This document shows positions 16,025-24,173 of a stretch of DNA of 54,408 bases, piece by piece (positions within the stretch are counted from its first letter, which is position 1; every line of letters begins with the position of its first letter). The position numbers and the translations under genes are program-made. The notes beneath the pieces are model-generated. The model saw only the letters and a program-made list of their open reading frames with translations, ran no database searches and had not been told where the DNA came from. The DNA lies in contig NZ_ML762426.1 of assembly GCF_009498735.1 (NCBI RefSeq), forward strand, positions 253,810 through 308,217, written 5' to 3'. The DNA is from Gracilibacillus oryzae (lineage in GTDB: Bacteria; Bacillota; Bacilli; Bacillales; Amphibacillaceae).

Positions 16025-16063
16025 GAAGAGGTGTTTCCCCAGCAGGAAAACACCTCTTCTTTT
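16025..16063 (+). terminator. Rho-independent terminator
   Basis: GAAGAGGTGTTTCC pairs with GGAAAACACCTCTTC and is followed by TTTT; it ends copB. Confidence 0.9.
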
Positions 16064-16127
16064 GCTATCGTTATTTCCAATACCGGGAGTATACATTTAT
16101 TTGAGTTAGAATTTTATAATTTTATGA

Positions 16128-16760
16128 TTATTCAACTGGCGAGAGTTCGTCTTCCGTAACCCATTTATGATAGAGAACTTCTTCACCTGTTTGAGTATCC
16201 GGATAGCTTACCATATATACAGTGGTGTCTTCTGCAGAGTCAATTGCAGCGGCAGCTCCTTCCATGCCTTCCATATGAGCAGCTTCGATAACAATTTCCT
16301 CTCCTGGTTCATATACCTTTTCTTCTGCATTTTTAATTTCTTCCTGGATAATCCACTTATGACCTACTACCTTTTTTCCACCAGTAGTAGGTGTATAGGT
16401 AACGGTATAAACAGTTGTATCATAAGCTCCGTCAATAGTTGCGACAGCACCATTCATGCCTCCCATATGATCCGCATTAATTATCGCTTCACTCCCAACA
16501 GGGTATGCTGGATTTTCTGCGTTCGCTAAATCCTCTGGAACTTGATCCGTATTAGAATGATGCATACTTGAATGGTCCAAATCTTCCACAGAATCAGCTT
16601 GATCAGATTGCGCCTTTGCTTTTTCTTCTGCATTGTCAGAAGTTGAGTTATTCTCCGTTTGGGTGTTTTGTTCAGGTGTGCTCTCGTTAGTATTACTACA
16701 AGCTGCTAATACAACAGCCATAAGGATAATGGCAATACTAAGCAATATTTTTTTCTTCAT
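16128..16760 (-). CDS. ydhK: YdhK-family lipoprotein (two DUF1541 repeats)
   Basis: The 210-residue lipoprotein begins with a signal peptide and lipobox VVLAACSN (Cys at residue 21), then an acidic Asn/Glu/Ser-rich linker to about residue 85. Two tandem DUF1541 repeats follow, each with the signature ADHMxGMxGAxAxIDxAxDTTVY and HKWxxxEE; the first spans about residues 88-145 and the second 150-205. YdhK homologues sit near copper genes and their HM-rich strands may bind copper outside the membrane. The ATG has GGAGG upstream. It lies 84 bases after cueP on the same strand, so a cueP-ydhK operon is likely. Confidence 0.85.
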   Translation of the reverse strand: MKKKILLSIAIILMAVVLAACSNTNESTPEQNTQTENNSTSDNAEEKAKAQSDQADSVEDLDHSSMHHSNTDQVPEDLANAENPAYPVGSEAIINADHMGGMNGAVATIDGAYDTTVYTVTYTPTTGGKKVVGHKWIIQEEIKNAEEKVYEPGEEIVIEAAHMEGMEGAAAAIDSAEDTTVYMVSYPDTQTGEEVLYHKWVTEDELSPVE

Positions 16761-16844
16761 TTTTTTTACCTCCAGTAATATTTTTAATTAATCCAGATTT
16801 TCTCCCTCACCATTAGGGTTTGGTAATGGAAATAAGTGCAACTT

Positions 16845-17357
16845 CTATGTCAACTTCATTGAAGTTATACAAGTATTGTCACCTTCAAAGGTAGATATTT
16901 CAGATTTAGCTGTTTTTCCTTGATGTTTTATCTTCACTTGAAAGGTCTCTCCACGTGGTAACCATAAATCAATAAATCCATTTTTAAATGATGTGATCGT
17001 TTCATTAACAATCACATTGCCTTCTTTATCCTCAATATATACATCAAATGGTTGTTCAACCAATTCCCCTTGGCAGCCTGTTAAACTATGATTGGTGCAG
17101 GGGTGTGTATTATTGATAAAGGGGGCAATCGATACAAAGAACTCCTCTTCAGGAAGCTTATAGGAGACTTGCCTTTTATCACTTTCTGTCACAATCAGTT
17201 CAGTAGATGTAATAGATGCAGAGACATCCTCAACATTTAAAGCACTATAGCTGCTTACAAGTTCCTTGATATCCTTGGTGTCTGATGTGCTTTCCCCACA
17301 AGCGGCAACAAGGATAAGGAGGATGAATCCAAATGTCTTTAATAATCCTTTACGCAT
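16845..17357 (-). CDS. cueP: CueP-family metal-binding lipoprotein
   Basis: The 170-residue protein has a signal peptide with lipobox LVAACG and the CueP signature EEFFVSIAPFINNTHPC followed by NHSLTGCQGEL (around residues 85-115), then a beta-rich C-terminal part ending STFEGDNTCITSMK. CueP is a periplasmic copper-binding protein in Salmonella; Gram-positive homologues are lipid-anchored. The Cys residues in THPC, TGC and DNTC are the expected metal ligands. The ATG at 17357 lies 9 bases after GAGGAG; the in-frame TTG at 17366 is too close to that site. It is divergent from the two-component system, with two motif sites between them. Confidence 0.88.
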   Translation of the reverse strand: MRKGLLKTFGFILLILVAACGESTSDTKDIKELVSSYSALNVEDVSASITSTELIVTESDKRQVSYKLPEEEFFVSIAPFINNTHPCTNHSLTGCQGELVEQPFDVYIEDKEGNVIVNETITSFKNGFIDLWLPRGETFQVKIKHQGKTAKSEISTFEGDNTCITSMKLT

Positions 17358-17405
17358 AAATGTCAACTCCTCATTTATTCAAAACGTTAGCTTTATCCAT
17401 TATAG

Positions 17406-17453
17406 CCAGAAAATATGCAAAAAATATCGAGAATCTATCTGCACAAAAAATGG
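17406..17453. promoter_or_regulatory. Paired CCA-N7-TGCA / TGCA-N7-TGG sites between cueP and the kinase gene
   Basis: CCA-GAAAATA-TGCA (17406-17419) and TGCA-CAAAAAA-TGG (17440-17453) face each other 20 bases apart, in the 219-base divergent region between cueP and the histidine kinase gene. This is the best-formed pair of the shared copper-cluster motif and suggests autoregulation by the two-component system. Confidence 0.45.
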
Positions 17454-17576
17454 ATAATTCTCTTCTAAGATAAGAAAAGCAATCGTTCCATTTGGTATTC
17501 TGATATTGGTGAGCTATCCTAAAAGAATGCAGATCCGCTATTCTGCTGCAAAAACTATTGGTAAATGAGGTCAACT

Positions 17577-18980
17577 ATGTTTAATAAATTATCAATAAAA
17601 ATTGGACTTTTATTTTTTCTATTTCTATTTATCATTGAGATTTTCGTTTATTTTATCCTTTATACAAGTATAGCGAATGAGCGGATTGATGAAGTGATGA
17701 ACAATTTATTAGCACGCGCCAATACCCATAGTGCTGTGTTAGAAAGCAACTTTGATCCATCCACATTGGAGCATGTTGCCATTATGGAATCAGAATCAGA
17801 TTTTGCCGTTATTATTACTGATGGTAATGGGGAGATCATTATTCATTCCGATCCTCTGGAAAAAGAAATGCGTGAAGTAATAAAACATACAGACTATGAA
17901 GAGGTGCCACGCGAGGGGAAAGTAGTGGAACAAAGCTGGAAAGAAAAACAATACATTGCCGTCGATAGTCCGATAACTCTCGATGAAACGCATCACGGTC
18001 ATGTCTTTATGTTCGCCGATACCTCGATTGTGAAAAGGATGGTGAACCATTTAACTGGTCAGTTTGTTTTCATCGGACTTATCACAATTCTAGTTACGAT
18101 TATTACTATTTTTATTCTGTCTCGTTTTATTACATTGCCATTAGTGAAAATGAAAGAGGCAACAGAGCAGATAAGCAAAGGAAATAATAAAGTGGAATTA
18201 CATACAGAGCGTAATGATGAACTGGGCGAATTGGCTGGTTCGATCATGAAGCTATCGAATGATCTCGAACGATTGAAAAATAACCGCAATGAAGTTCTTG
18301 CAAGCATCTCGCACGAACTAAGAACACCATTAACTTATATCAAAGGATATGCAGATATCATAAGCAAGCAGGATGTTACAGAGGAAGAAAGAAAAGAATA
18401 CCTGGCCATTATACGGGAAGAGACAAAAGATTTAACAGCATTGGTTAAAAGTTTGTTTGATCTTGCGAAAATGGATGAAAATAAATTTATCATTCATCGA
18501 AGAAAAGTAGATCTTAGAGACTTAATCCAAACGATAGAAGAGCGAATAAGCCCAGCACTGGAAGAAAAAAATATACGATTTTCGGTATTATGTCCAAGTA
18601 ATATTCAAGCAAATATTGATCCTGACAGAATGCAGCAGGTTTTACTGAATATTCTGGACAATGCCAGAAAACACACACCAGAAGGGAAACAAATTTCATT
18701 AGAGGTTTCCCGGAATAATAGCGGAGTAACGATCACCATTTCTGATGAGGGAGAAGGAATCCCGGAGGAGGATCTCCCGTATCTGTTTGAACGTTTATAT
18801 CGGGTAGAAAAATCCCGTTCCAGAGAAAGAGGCGGGTCTGGCCTAGGGCTGGCAATTGCAAAAGAAATCATTAAATTGCACAAGGGGACGATTGAAATCG
18901 AAAGTGAACAAGGGAGAGGAACGACTGTGAAGATTCAATTAACAAGGAGTGAAGGCAATGGCGAAAGTTCTCTTAGTTGA
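17577..18980 (+). CDS. Sensor histidine kinase (HAMP, HisKA, HATPase), copper-cluster two-component system
   Basis: The 467-residue kinase has a membrane segment at about residues 8-30, an extracellular sensor of about 125 residues, a second membrane segment at about 160-182, a HAMP domain, the H-box ISHELRTPLTYIKGY (His near residue 247), the N-box ILDNARKHTPEG, and the ATP-lid motifs DEGEGIP and GGSGLGLAIAKEI. Residues about 35-155 hold several acidic and His residues that could bind metal, but this is a guess. The ATG at 17577 is preceded by TGAGG; the ATG at 17565 overlaps that site. It overlaps the regulator gene by 23 bases. Position among copB, cueP, ydhK and the copper-storage gene suggests copper sensing. 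Confidence 0.9.
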   Translation: MFNKLSIKIGLLFFLFLFIIEIFVYFILYTSIANERIDEVMNNLLARANTHSAVLESNFDPSTLEHVAIMESESDFAVIITDGNGEIIIHSDPLEKEMREVIKHTDYEEVPREGKVVEQSWKEKQYIAVDSPITLDETHHGHVFMFADTSIVKRMVNHLTGQFVFIGLITILVTIITIFILSRFITLPLVKMKEATEQISKGNNKVELHTERNDELGELAGSIMKLSNDLERLKNNRNEVLASISHELRTPLTYIKGYADIISKQDVTEEERKEYLAIIREETKDLTALVKSLFDLAKMDENKFIIHRRKVDLRDLIQTIEERISPALEEKNIRFSVLCPSNIQANIDPDRMQQVLLNILDNARKHTPEGKQISLEVSRNNSGVTITISDEGEGIPEEDLPYLFERLYRVEKSRSRERGGSGLGLAIAKEIIKLHKGTIEIESEQGRGTTVKIQLTRSEGNGESSLS

Positions 18981-19632
18981 TGATGAAAAAAGAATGTTGG
19001 ATTTAATGGCATTATACTTAAGGCCACATAACTATATATGCAGAAAAGCTGCCAATGCAAAGGAAGCATTATCTTTTTTAGAAACAGAAGCATTTGACAT
19101 TGTACTGATTGATGTGATGATGCCTGATATGAGCGGCTGGGAATTATGCCAGCAAATAAGAAAAAATTCAGATATCCCGATGATTATGGTAACTGCCCGT
19201 GAACAGAAAGAAGATATTGTAAAAGGTTTAAAACTAGGTGCAGATGATTATGTAACCAAACCTTTTGATGAAGAGGAATTATTAGCAAGGATGGAAGCAT
19301 TATTACGCAGAACGGAACCTGCCAATCAGATTGAGATTAACGGACTTTTATGGAATGAAGAGAAGTTTGAGTTATCTTACAATTATAATGTAATAAAGTT
19401 AACCCCAAAGGAATTTGCTATGCTGGGATATTTTATGAGAAAACCAAATCAGGTGTTTACAAGAGAACAATTGATTGAATTAATCTGGGGGTATGATTCA
19501 CAGACAGAAGGAAGAACAGTGGATTCGCATGTTCGTAACATGAGAGAGAAAATCCGCCAGGCCGGTTTCCCGATCGATTCCTACTTTAAGACCGTCTGGG
19601 GAGTTGGCTATAAGTGGTTAATGAATTTGTAA
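18958..19632 (+). CDS. OmpR/PhoB-family response regulator, copper-cluster two-component system
   Basis: The 224-residue regulator has a receiver domain (residues 1-115) with DD acidic pair at VDDE, the phosphorylation Asp in LIDVMMPDMSGWE and the TAREQKEDIVKGL and YVTKPF switch region, then a winged-helix DNA-binding domain (about 125-224) with LTPKEFAMLGYFM and the recognition helix TVDSHVRNMREKI. The start is the ATG at 18958 with AGGAG 8 bases upstream; it overlaps the kinase gene end, so the two are translationally coupled. Likely targets are the TGCA-N7-TGG sites in this cluster, though OmpR-family proteins usually prefer direct repeats of about 10-11 bp. Confidence 0.92.
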   Translation: MAKVLLVDDEKRMLDLMALYLRPHNYICRKAANAKEALSFLETEAFDIVLIDVMMPDMSGWELCQQIRKNSDIPMIMVTAREQKEDIVKGLKLGADDYVTKPFDEEELLARMEALLRRTEPANQIEINGLLWNEEKFELSYNYNVIKLTPKEFAMLGYFMRKPNQVFTREQLIELIWGYDSQTEGRTVDSHVRNMREKIRQAGFPIDSYFKTVWGVGYKWLMNL

Positions 19633-19635
19633 TAA

Positions 19636-19680
19636 AAAAACTTCTCAGAAATAAAGTGTTCTTATTTCTGAGAAGTTTTT
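19636..19680. terminator. Bidirectional terminator
   Basis: A perfect 19-bp stem (AAAAACTTCTCAGAAATAA and its complement) around a 7-base loop separates the convergent response-regulator and copper-storage genes. It has A and T runs at both ends, so it can terminate both transcripts. Confidence 0.95.
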
Positions 19681-19691
19681 CGGTTTCAGGA

Positions 19692-20018
19692 TTATGCAAC
19701 ACTTTTACAAGCTTCTGCACATTTAAAGCATGCATCTGCACATTTTTGACAATGGTCATGATCATGCTTTTTGCATTCATTTCCACAATCTTCGCAAATT
19801 TTCGCGCAAACAGCAGCAAGATCAGAAACATAAGGGGAATTTCTTGAAATCGCCTGTTCAAGATAATTACAAATATCCGCACATTCTCTGTCCAAGCGGA
19901 TACATTCTGCCATCATTTTGACATTGTCTTCCTGTAAGCATGCATCAAAACAGTGGTTACATTCCGTCATACAGTCATGCAGTGTTTGAATAAGTTCTCG
20001 ATGTTGTTCATGTGCCAA
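19692..20018 (-). CDS. Four-helix-bundle copper-storage protein (Csp/YhjQ type, DUF326)
   Basis: The 108-residue protein contains 16 cysteines, most in CxxxC or CxxC steps along helices (for example CMTECNHCFDAC at residues 16-27 and CQKCADACFKCAEAC at 90-104), plus an HDHDH stretch. This matches the Csp family, in which a tetramer of four-helix bundles stores many Cu(I) ions inside each bundle; cytosolic Csp3 and Bacillus YhjQ belong here. There is no signal peptide, so this is the cytosolic type. The ATG follows AGGAGG. A CCA-N7-TGCA motif lies 78 bases upstream of the start. It closes the copper cluster. Confidence 0.92.
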   Translation of the reverse strand: MAHEQHRELIQTLHDCMTECNHCFDACLQEDNVKMMAECIRLDRECADICNYLEQAISRNSPYVSDLAAVCAKICEDCGNECKKHDHDHCQKCADACFKCAEACKSVA

Positions 20019-20095
20019 TGTTCCATTCCTCCTTTAAATCATTTCACTCGTACTATTACCTAAGAGGTTTCACAATAAACACAAATGAAAAAAAT

Positions 20096-20109
20096 CCATA
20101 AAAACTGCA
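20096..20109 (-). promoter_or_regulatory. CCA-N7-TGCA motif upstream of the copper-storage gene
   Basis: CCA-TAAAAAC-TGCA; on the gene's strand it reads TGCA-GTTTTTA-TGG, nearly the same as the copB site TGCA-TTTTTTA-TGG. Confidence 0.45.
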
Positions 20110-20279
20110 CAAAATCTTAACAATGCAAGCTGGTTTTGATAAAAATTCCGGCAGCAAACGGACCGGATCATAAACCTTTCTTAATTAGAAAAGGTTTATG
20201 ATAAAATAGATCATGTTGTGAAAAAACGTTCGAGAACAATCATATTAACAAAGGTATTCTCGGGAGGGATTAAATATAG

Positions 20280-21236
20280 ATGATTGAAATCATTGGCATC
20301 ACATCTGAAAATAAAATAGAGAAAGATATTTTCACAAATGCAGCGACGTTAAATAAATATAAATGGTATTGGGTCGATTTCCACGAGCCGACAGATGAGG
20401 AAATCAGGCATTTAGCGGATACTTTTCAATTCCACCCTTTAGCAATAGAGGATTGTGTACAGATACTGCAACGGCCAAAGCTTGATTATTATGAAGACCA
20501 TACCTTCTATGTGGCACATTCTGTTCGGGAAGAAGATAGAGATATTGTAAAAGATGAATTCAATTTTTTCGTCAGTCCGACTTACATTGTCTCCTTCCGT
20601 CGGGAACCTTCGAAAGAGCTGAAGCAGGTTTGGGACAGACTGGCTGCTGCTAAGAACACAGACATGTGGGATCCTTATTATGTATTTTATCAAATCCTGG
20701 ATAAGATTGTAGACAACTATTTTCCGCTGATTTATAAAATAGAGGACGAATTGGACCGCATTGAGAACAACACCCAGCACAAATCGATGAACAATCTGAT
20801 GAATGAAGTCTATGATATCAGGTACATGCTGCTAAGTCTGCGGCATACTGTGAATCCAATGCGTGATTTGCTTTACAGAATGCTGAATTCTAATCATTTA
20901 CAGGAGATCAGTGACAGAAAAGAGTACTTTTCTAATATCCATGACCATCTGTTGAAAGTATCCGAAATGGTCATGTCCAACCGTGAGCTTACAGCTGACA
21001 TAAGAGACAGTTATCTTTCACTGAATTCCCATCAAACCAATAATGTAATGAAGGTTTTGACCATTATCACTTCTATTTTCGCTCCGTTAACTTTTATCGC
21101 AGGGATCTATGGGATGAACTTTGAGAATATGCCTGAATTAACATGGGAATACGGGTATTTTCTTGCACTTGGTTTGATGCTTGTAATTGGAGTTTTGTTG
21201 TATCTTTGGTTTAGGAGTAAAGGCTGGTTTAAATAA
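20280..21236 (+). CDS. corA: CorA-family magnesium transporter
   Basis: The 318-residue protein has the CorA layout: a large cytoplasmic N-terminal domain (about 1-250) rich in charged helices, then two C-terminal membrane segments. The family signature is present as IYGMNFENMPEL, with GMN at the end of the first membrane helix and the acidic MPEL loop after it. CorA forms a pentameric channel for Mg2+ and sometimes Co2+ or Ni2+. A GGGAGGG site precedes the ATG. It is monocistronic, and the inverted repeat after it also serves the opposing usp gene. It has no evident tie to the copper cluster. Confidence 0.93.
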   Translation: MIEIIGITSENKIEKDIFTNAATLNKYKWYWVDFHEPTDEEIRHLADTFQFHPLAIEDCVQILQRPKLDYYEDHTFYVAHSVREEDRDIVKDEFNFFVSPTYIVSFRREPSKELKQVWDRLAAAKNTDMWDPYYVFYQILDKIVDNYFPLIYKIEDELDRIENNTQHKSMNNLMNEVYDIRYMLLSLRHTVNPMRDLLYRMLNSNHLQEISDRKEYFSNIHDHLLKVSEMVMSNRELTADIRDSYLSLNSHQTNNVMKVLTIITSIFAPLTFIAGIYGMNFENMPELTWEYGYFLALGLMLVIGVLLYLWFRSKGWFK

Positions 21237-21287
21237 CTCCTCCTTAAGATATATGGAAAGCAAACCGTTAAACGAAAGAAGGAATAG

Positions 21288-21320
21288 AAAAAACCGAAAT
21301 TGTAACATCTCGGTTTTTTT
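21288..21320. terminator. Bidirectional terminator
   Basis: AAAAAACCGA pairs with TCGGTTTTTT around a 12-base loop between the convergent corA and uspA genes. Confidence 0.85.
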
Positions 21321-21336
21321 CCTGCTTACATAATAT

Positions 21337-21756
21337 TTATTTCACAATCATGGCAGGGCAGTGTACACGTTTCATTACCTTATGACTCACACTGCCTAGT
21401 ACCATTTCCTGCAGTGCATTCAAACCTCGGCTGCCGATCACTACAATATCTACTTCTTGCTCATTTGCATACTTTACGATTTCCGGTCCCGGCTTACCGC
21501 GAAGAATAGTTGTTTTGTAATGAACGTTTGCCTCATTCAGAAATTGAATGACTTTAGAATTCTTTTTACGACGTTCTATATCAATCTCTTCATTGGAATG
21601 AGAATGCAGAACATCTGATTTGGATTTATCAATGTTGATAACATAAACAACTTCAATTATCGAATCTTTATAGTGAGATGCAAGCTTTACAGATTCCTTC
21701 GCTGCACGCACCGCATTCTCTGATCCATCTGAGGCCAATAAAATATGTTTATACAT
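21337..21756 (-). CDS. Universal stress protein, UspA family (copy 1)
   Basis: The 139-residue protein has the UspA fold. It starts with YKHILLASDGSENAVRAA and ends with the ATP-binding pattern G-x2-G-x9-G-S in VIGSRGLNALQEMVLGSVSHKVM followed by CPAMIVK. It should be an ATP-binding UspA. It lies 15 bases after the SulP gene on the same strand, so both are co-transcribed. The mirror copy at 25658 has the same partner. Pairing of SulP and UspA genes suggests that UspA modulates the transporter through its regulatory region, but this is inference. Confidence 0.9.
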   Translation of the reverse strand: MYKHILLASDGSENAVRAAKESVKLASHYKDSIIEVVYVINIDKSKSDVLHSHSNEEIDIERRKKNSKVIQFLNEANVHYKTTILRGKPGPEIVKYANEQEVDIVVIGSRGLNALQEMVLGSVSHKVMKRVHCPAMIVK

Positions 21757-21771
21757 AGCAAATCCTCCTAA

Positions 21772-23205
21772 TTAATGTGATGAAGATAAACCATCCAGTT
21801 TATCCATGATTTCCTTACTTGTTGCATCCATTTCAATAATTTCCACTTCAATATCTTTTTCTTGCAATAATTCCTTCACTTTCAGTAATGCACCTACGCT
21901 GGAATCATCCCAAATCCTTGTATGAGATAAATCGATTTTGATACTTTTTTGTTGAATATCCGCTTTTTTGAAGTAATTAACAAAGCTGTCAGTTGATGCA
22001 AAGAAAAGTTGACCATGAACCTTAAAACGATTTCCCTCTTGATTAACTTTAACGGTAGAAATCTTGATCACAAAGAAGATGGCACTCAATAACACCCCTG
22101 CAAGCACACCTTTTGATAGATCATGAGTATAGACGACAATGGCAACAGTTGCTACCATAACAACGGCATCTGTACGCGGGGCCTTTAGCAGATATTTAAA
22201 CGAACTCCAATCAAATGTACCGATACTTACCATAATCATTATACCAACTAAAACAGGCATCGGAATTTGAATAACTAAATCACCCAGTACGATAATCAGG
22301 AACATGAGAAAGATTCCTGCAATAAGTGTAGACAATCGTCCGCGACCGCCAGATTTCACATTAATAACAGACTGTCCAATCATCGCACAGCCAGCCATTC
22401 CTCCGAAAAAACCAGTAATGAAGTTGGCAATCCCTTGTCCCCGGGCTTCCCGGTTTTTATTACTTTCTGTTCCTGTCATATCATCGACAATTTGTGATGT
22501 CAGCAATGATTCCAGCAGACCAACGATTGCTAATGATAAGGAATAGGGAAAGATAATTTGCAATGTTTCCAAATTAAATGGCACATCAGGAAGGAAGAAT
22601 GACGGCAGGGATTGGGTAATCGTCCCAAGATCTCCTACTGTGTTTAATTCGAACCCGCCAAATATTGCTGCAGCTGTTAACACGACAATTGCTATTAATG
22701 GTGCTGGAACTACTTTTATGAAACGTGGTAAAGTGTATAATAAGACTAAAGTTACTGCAACAAACACATATGTTAATGTGGAAATACCAATAAAGTGTTC
22801 TAACTGTGCGGTGAAAATCAGTATAGCCAGTGCATTGACAAACCCAATCATCACAGCGTTAGGAATAAATTTCATCACTTTTGCGACTTTGAATACCCCG
22901 AATAAAATTTGAATAATTCCAGTTAATAGAGTCGCTGCTAATAGATAATCAAGTCCATGTTCCCGGACTAATGGCGCCATCAGTAAAGCCATTGCACCTG
23001 TTGCAGCGGAAATCATACCCGGTCGCCCGCCTGCAAAGGCAATGACAACAGCAATTATAAAAGAGGCATATAATCCAACCATTGGATCAACACCAGCTAT
23101 AATAGAAAAAGCAATTGCTTCGGGAATGAGAGCAAGAGCAACGACCATACCTGCTAATATATCGCTGCGTATGTTACTAAACCATTGTTGTTTTATTTTT
23201 TGCAT
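21772..23205 (-). CDS. SulP-family inorganic anion transporter (copy 1)
   Basis: The 477-residue transporter has the SulP core of many membrane segments (about residues 15-385), with the signature [18 protein letters not shown] at residues 24-41 and [18 protein letters not shown] near residue 270, then a C-terminal STAS domain (about 395-477) with [17 protein letters not shown], which carries the DDSS pattern of STAS proteins. SulP proteins move sulfate, bicarbonate or related anions, with Na+ or H+; the substrate is not evident here. The ATG follows AAGGAG. It is transcribed away from the resolvase-like gene and is followed by a uspA. It is closely similar to the copy at 24174. Confidence 0.92.
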   Translation of the reverse strand: MQKIKQQWFSNIRSDILAGMVVALALIPEAIAFSIIAGVDPMVGLYASFIIAVVIAFAGGRPGMISAATGAMALLMAPLVREHGLDYLLAATLLTGIIQILFGVFKVAKVMKFIPNAVMIGFVNALAILIFTAQLEHFIGISTLTYVFVAVTLVLLYTLPRFIKVVPAPLIAIVVLTAAAIFGGFELNTVGDLGTITQSLPSFFLPDVPFNLETLQIIFPYSLSLAIVGLLESLLTSQIVDDMTGTESNKNREARGQGIANFITGFFGGMAGCAMIGQSVINVKSGGRGRLSTLIAGIFLMFLIIVLGDLVIQIPMPVLVGIMIMVSIGTFDWSSFKYLLKAPRTDAVVMVATVAIVVYTHDLSKGVLAGVLLSAIFFVIKISTVKVNQEGNRFKVHGQLFFASTDSFVNYFKKADIQQKSIKIDLSHTRIWDDSSVGALLKVKELLQEKDIEVEIIEMDATSKEIMDKLDGLSSSH

Positions 23206-23254
23206 GATAATCTCCTTCTCTTAATTTCTTTAAACATTGTAACACCAACCGTTT

Positions 23255-23272
23255 CAAAAGGGAACCCTTTTG
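23255..23272. promoter_or_regulatory. Perfect 18-bp palindrome in the sulP1/resolvase-like divergent region
   Basis: CAAAAGGGAACCCTTTTG is a perfect inverted repeat, 24 bases before the resolvase-like start and 50 bases before sulP1. On the sulP1 strand it covers the -35 region 17 bases ahead of TACAAT. It is a good operator candidate. Confidence 0.55.
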
Positions 23273-23295
23273 GGAAAATGAAAGGAATGAATTCA

Positions 23296-23844
23296 ATGAA
23301 TTACGGCTACATAAGGCCCTTATATAATGATCCTAATTCAGAACATCAATTAAAAAGACTGAACGATAAGTGTGAAATGATCTATAAAGAAGAACATGGC
23401 TCACCTAAAAAGAGGCATCAATTAGAATCGCTGCTGATGGAAATGCAGCCAGGTGATTCAATTACTGTGGAAAGGATGATCGTTCTGGCTGATTCTTTTC
23501 ACAATTTTATGGAATTATTAAAAGTATGTGAAAAGGACAACGTAACCATACATTTTTTGATGGAGGGGCTCCAAAGTGATCAGTTACTGCATATTCAGCT
23601 GAAAGATGTCATGGAATACATATTGGCATTTCAATCAGATATTATAAAGCAATCAACAACTATCGGTATGAATCAGGCAAAGAAACACGGCAAATCAATA
23701 GGTCGCCCAAAAAAGTCAGATGATAATATTAAAAAGGCGATTTCTATGTACCATGACGGGTGTAAACTGATAGATATTAAAAATCAGACAGGCATAAGCA
23801 AGTCGACACTTTACCGTTATTTGGAGTCTGATGCAGGGCAGTAA
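23296..23844 (+). CDS. Resolvase-like protein with degenerate catalytic site and C-terminal HTH
   Basis: The 182-residue protein has the length and layout of a small serine recombinase: N-terminal domain (1-120), long helix, then an HTH (GRPKKSDDNIKKAISMY, TGISKSTLYRYL). It begins MNYGYIRP where active resolvases read IxGYxRVST, so the nucleophile Ser is absent, and the later RLDRLGRS motif has become RMIVLADS, losing a conserved Arg. It should bind DNA but not cut it. Its position between two mirrored SulP-UspA operons, beside an 18-bp palindrome, suggests a regulator derived from a recombinase. The ATG at 23296 has AAAGGA upstream at 9 bases. Upstream in-frame ATGs at 23278 and 23287 are also possible. 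Confidence 0.75.
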   Translation: MNYGYIRPLYNDPNSEHQLKRLNDKCEMIYKEEHGSPKKRHQLESLLMEMQPGDSITVERMIVLADSFHNFMELLKVCEKDNVTIHFLMEGLQSDQLLHIQLKDVMEYILAFQSDIIKQSTTIGMNQAKKHGKSIGRPKKSDDNIKKAISMYHDGCKLIDIKNQTGISKSTLYRYLESDAGQ

Positions 23845-24054
23845 GATTGTCCTGCTGTATTTATTTCTGCTGAAGCGTATGTAAAAATTTTATTTAATTT
23901 TGAGAAACCTTCTTAAAAACAAAACCTCAATTATCCACTTTACCAAAGCCTCTATTGCAGAAAAATAATAAACTAGTGATTTAAAAAAATAGGATATTTT
24001 ATGATAATTGGCAGTATTTGAAAGATATTCTCTGAAATTCTATGAAAACAGAAA

Positions 24055-24118
24055 TTGTTCACGCTTCCATTCCGTTTTGCTAATTTTGTGAACTGTGTTA
24101 AGTTCATTTTGTTCACGC
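24055..24118 (+). promoter_or_regulatory. Repeated TTGTTCACGC elements upstream of sulP2
   Basis: TTGTTCACGC occurs at 24055-24064 and 24109-24118, and the inverse GTGAAC lies between them at 24088-24093, so GTGAAC...GTTCAC can form an inverted repeat. This lies in the 330-base gap between the resolvase-like gene and sulP2, 56-119 bases before the sulP2 start. The rest of the gap is A/T-rich and shows no gene. Confidence 0.35.
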
Positions 24119-24173
24119 CGGAATTTTCTCTGAAACGCTCAGGGAAGCAAAAAAAATAAGGAAGAGGTGCTGC

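Noticed and set aside
20190-20279. Mg2+ riboswitch (M-box) before corA
   Set aside because: The leader is only about 90 bases, with no conserved M-box helices or terminator recognised.
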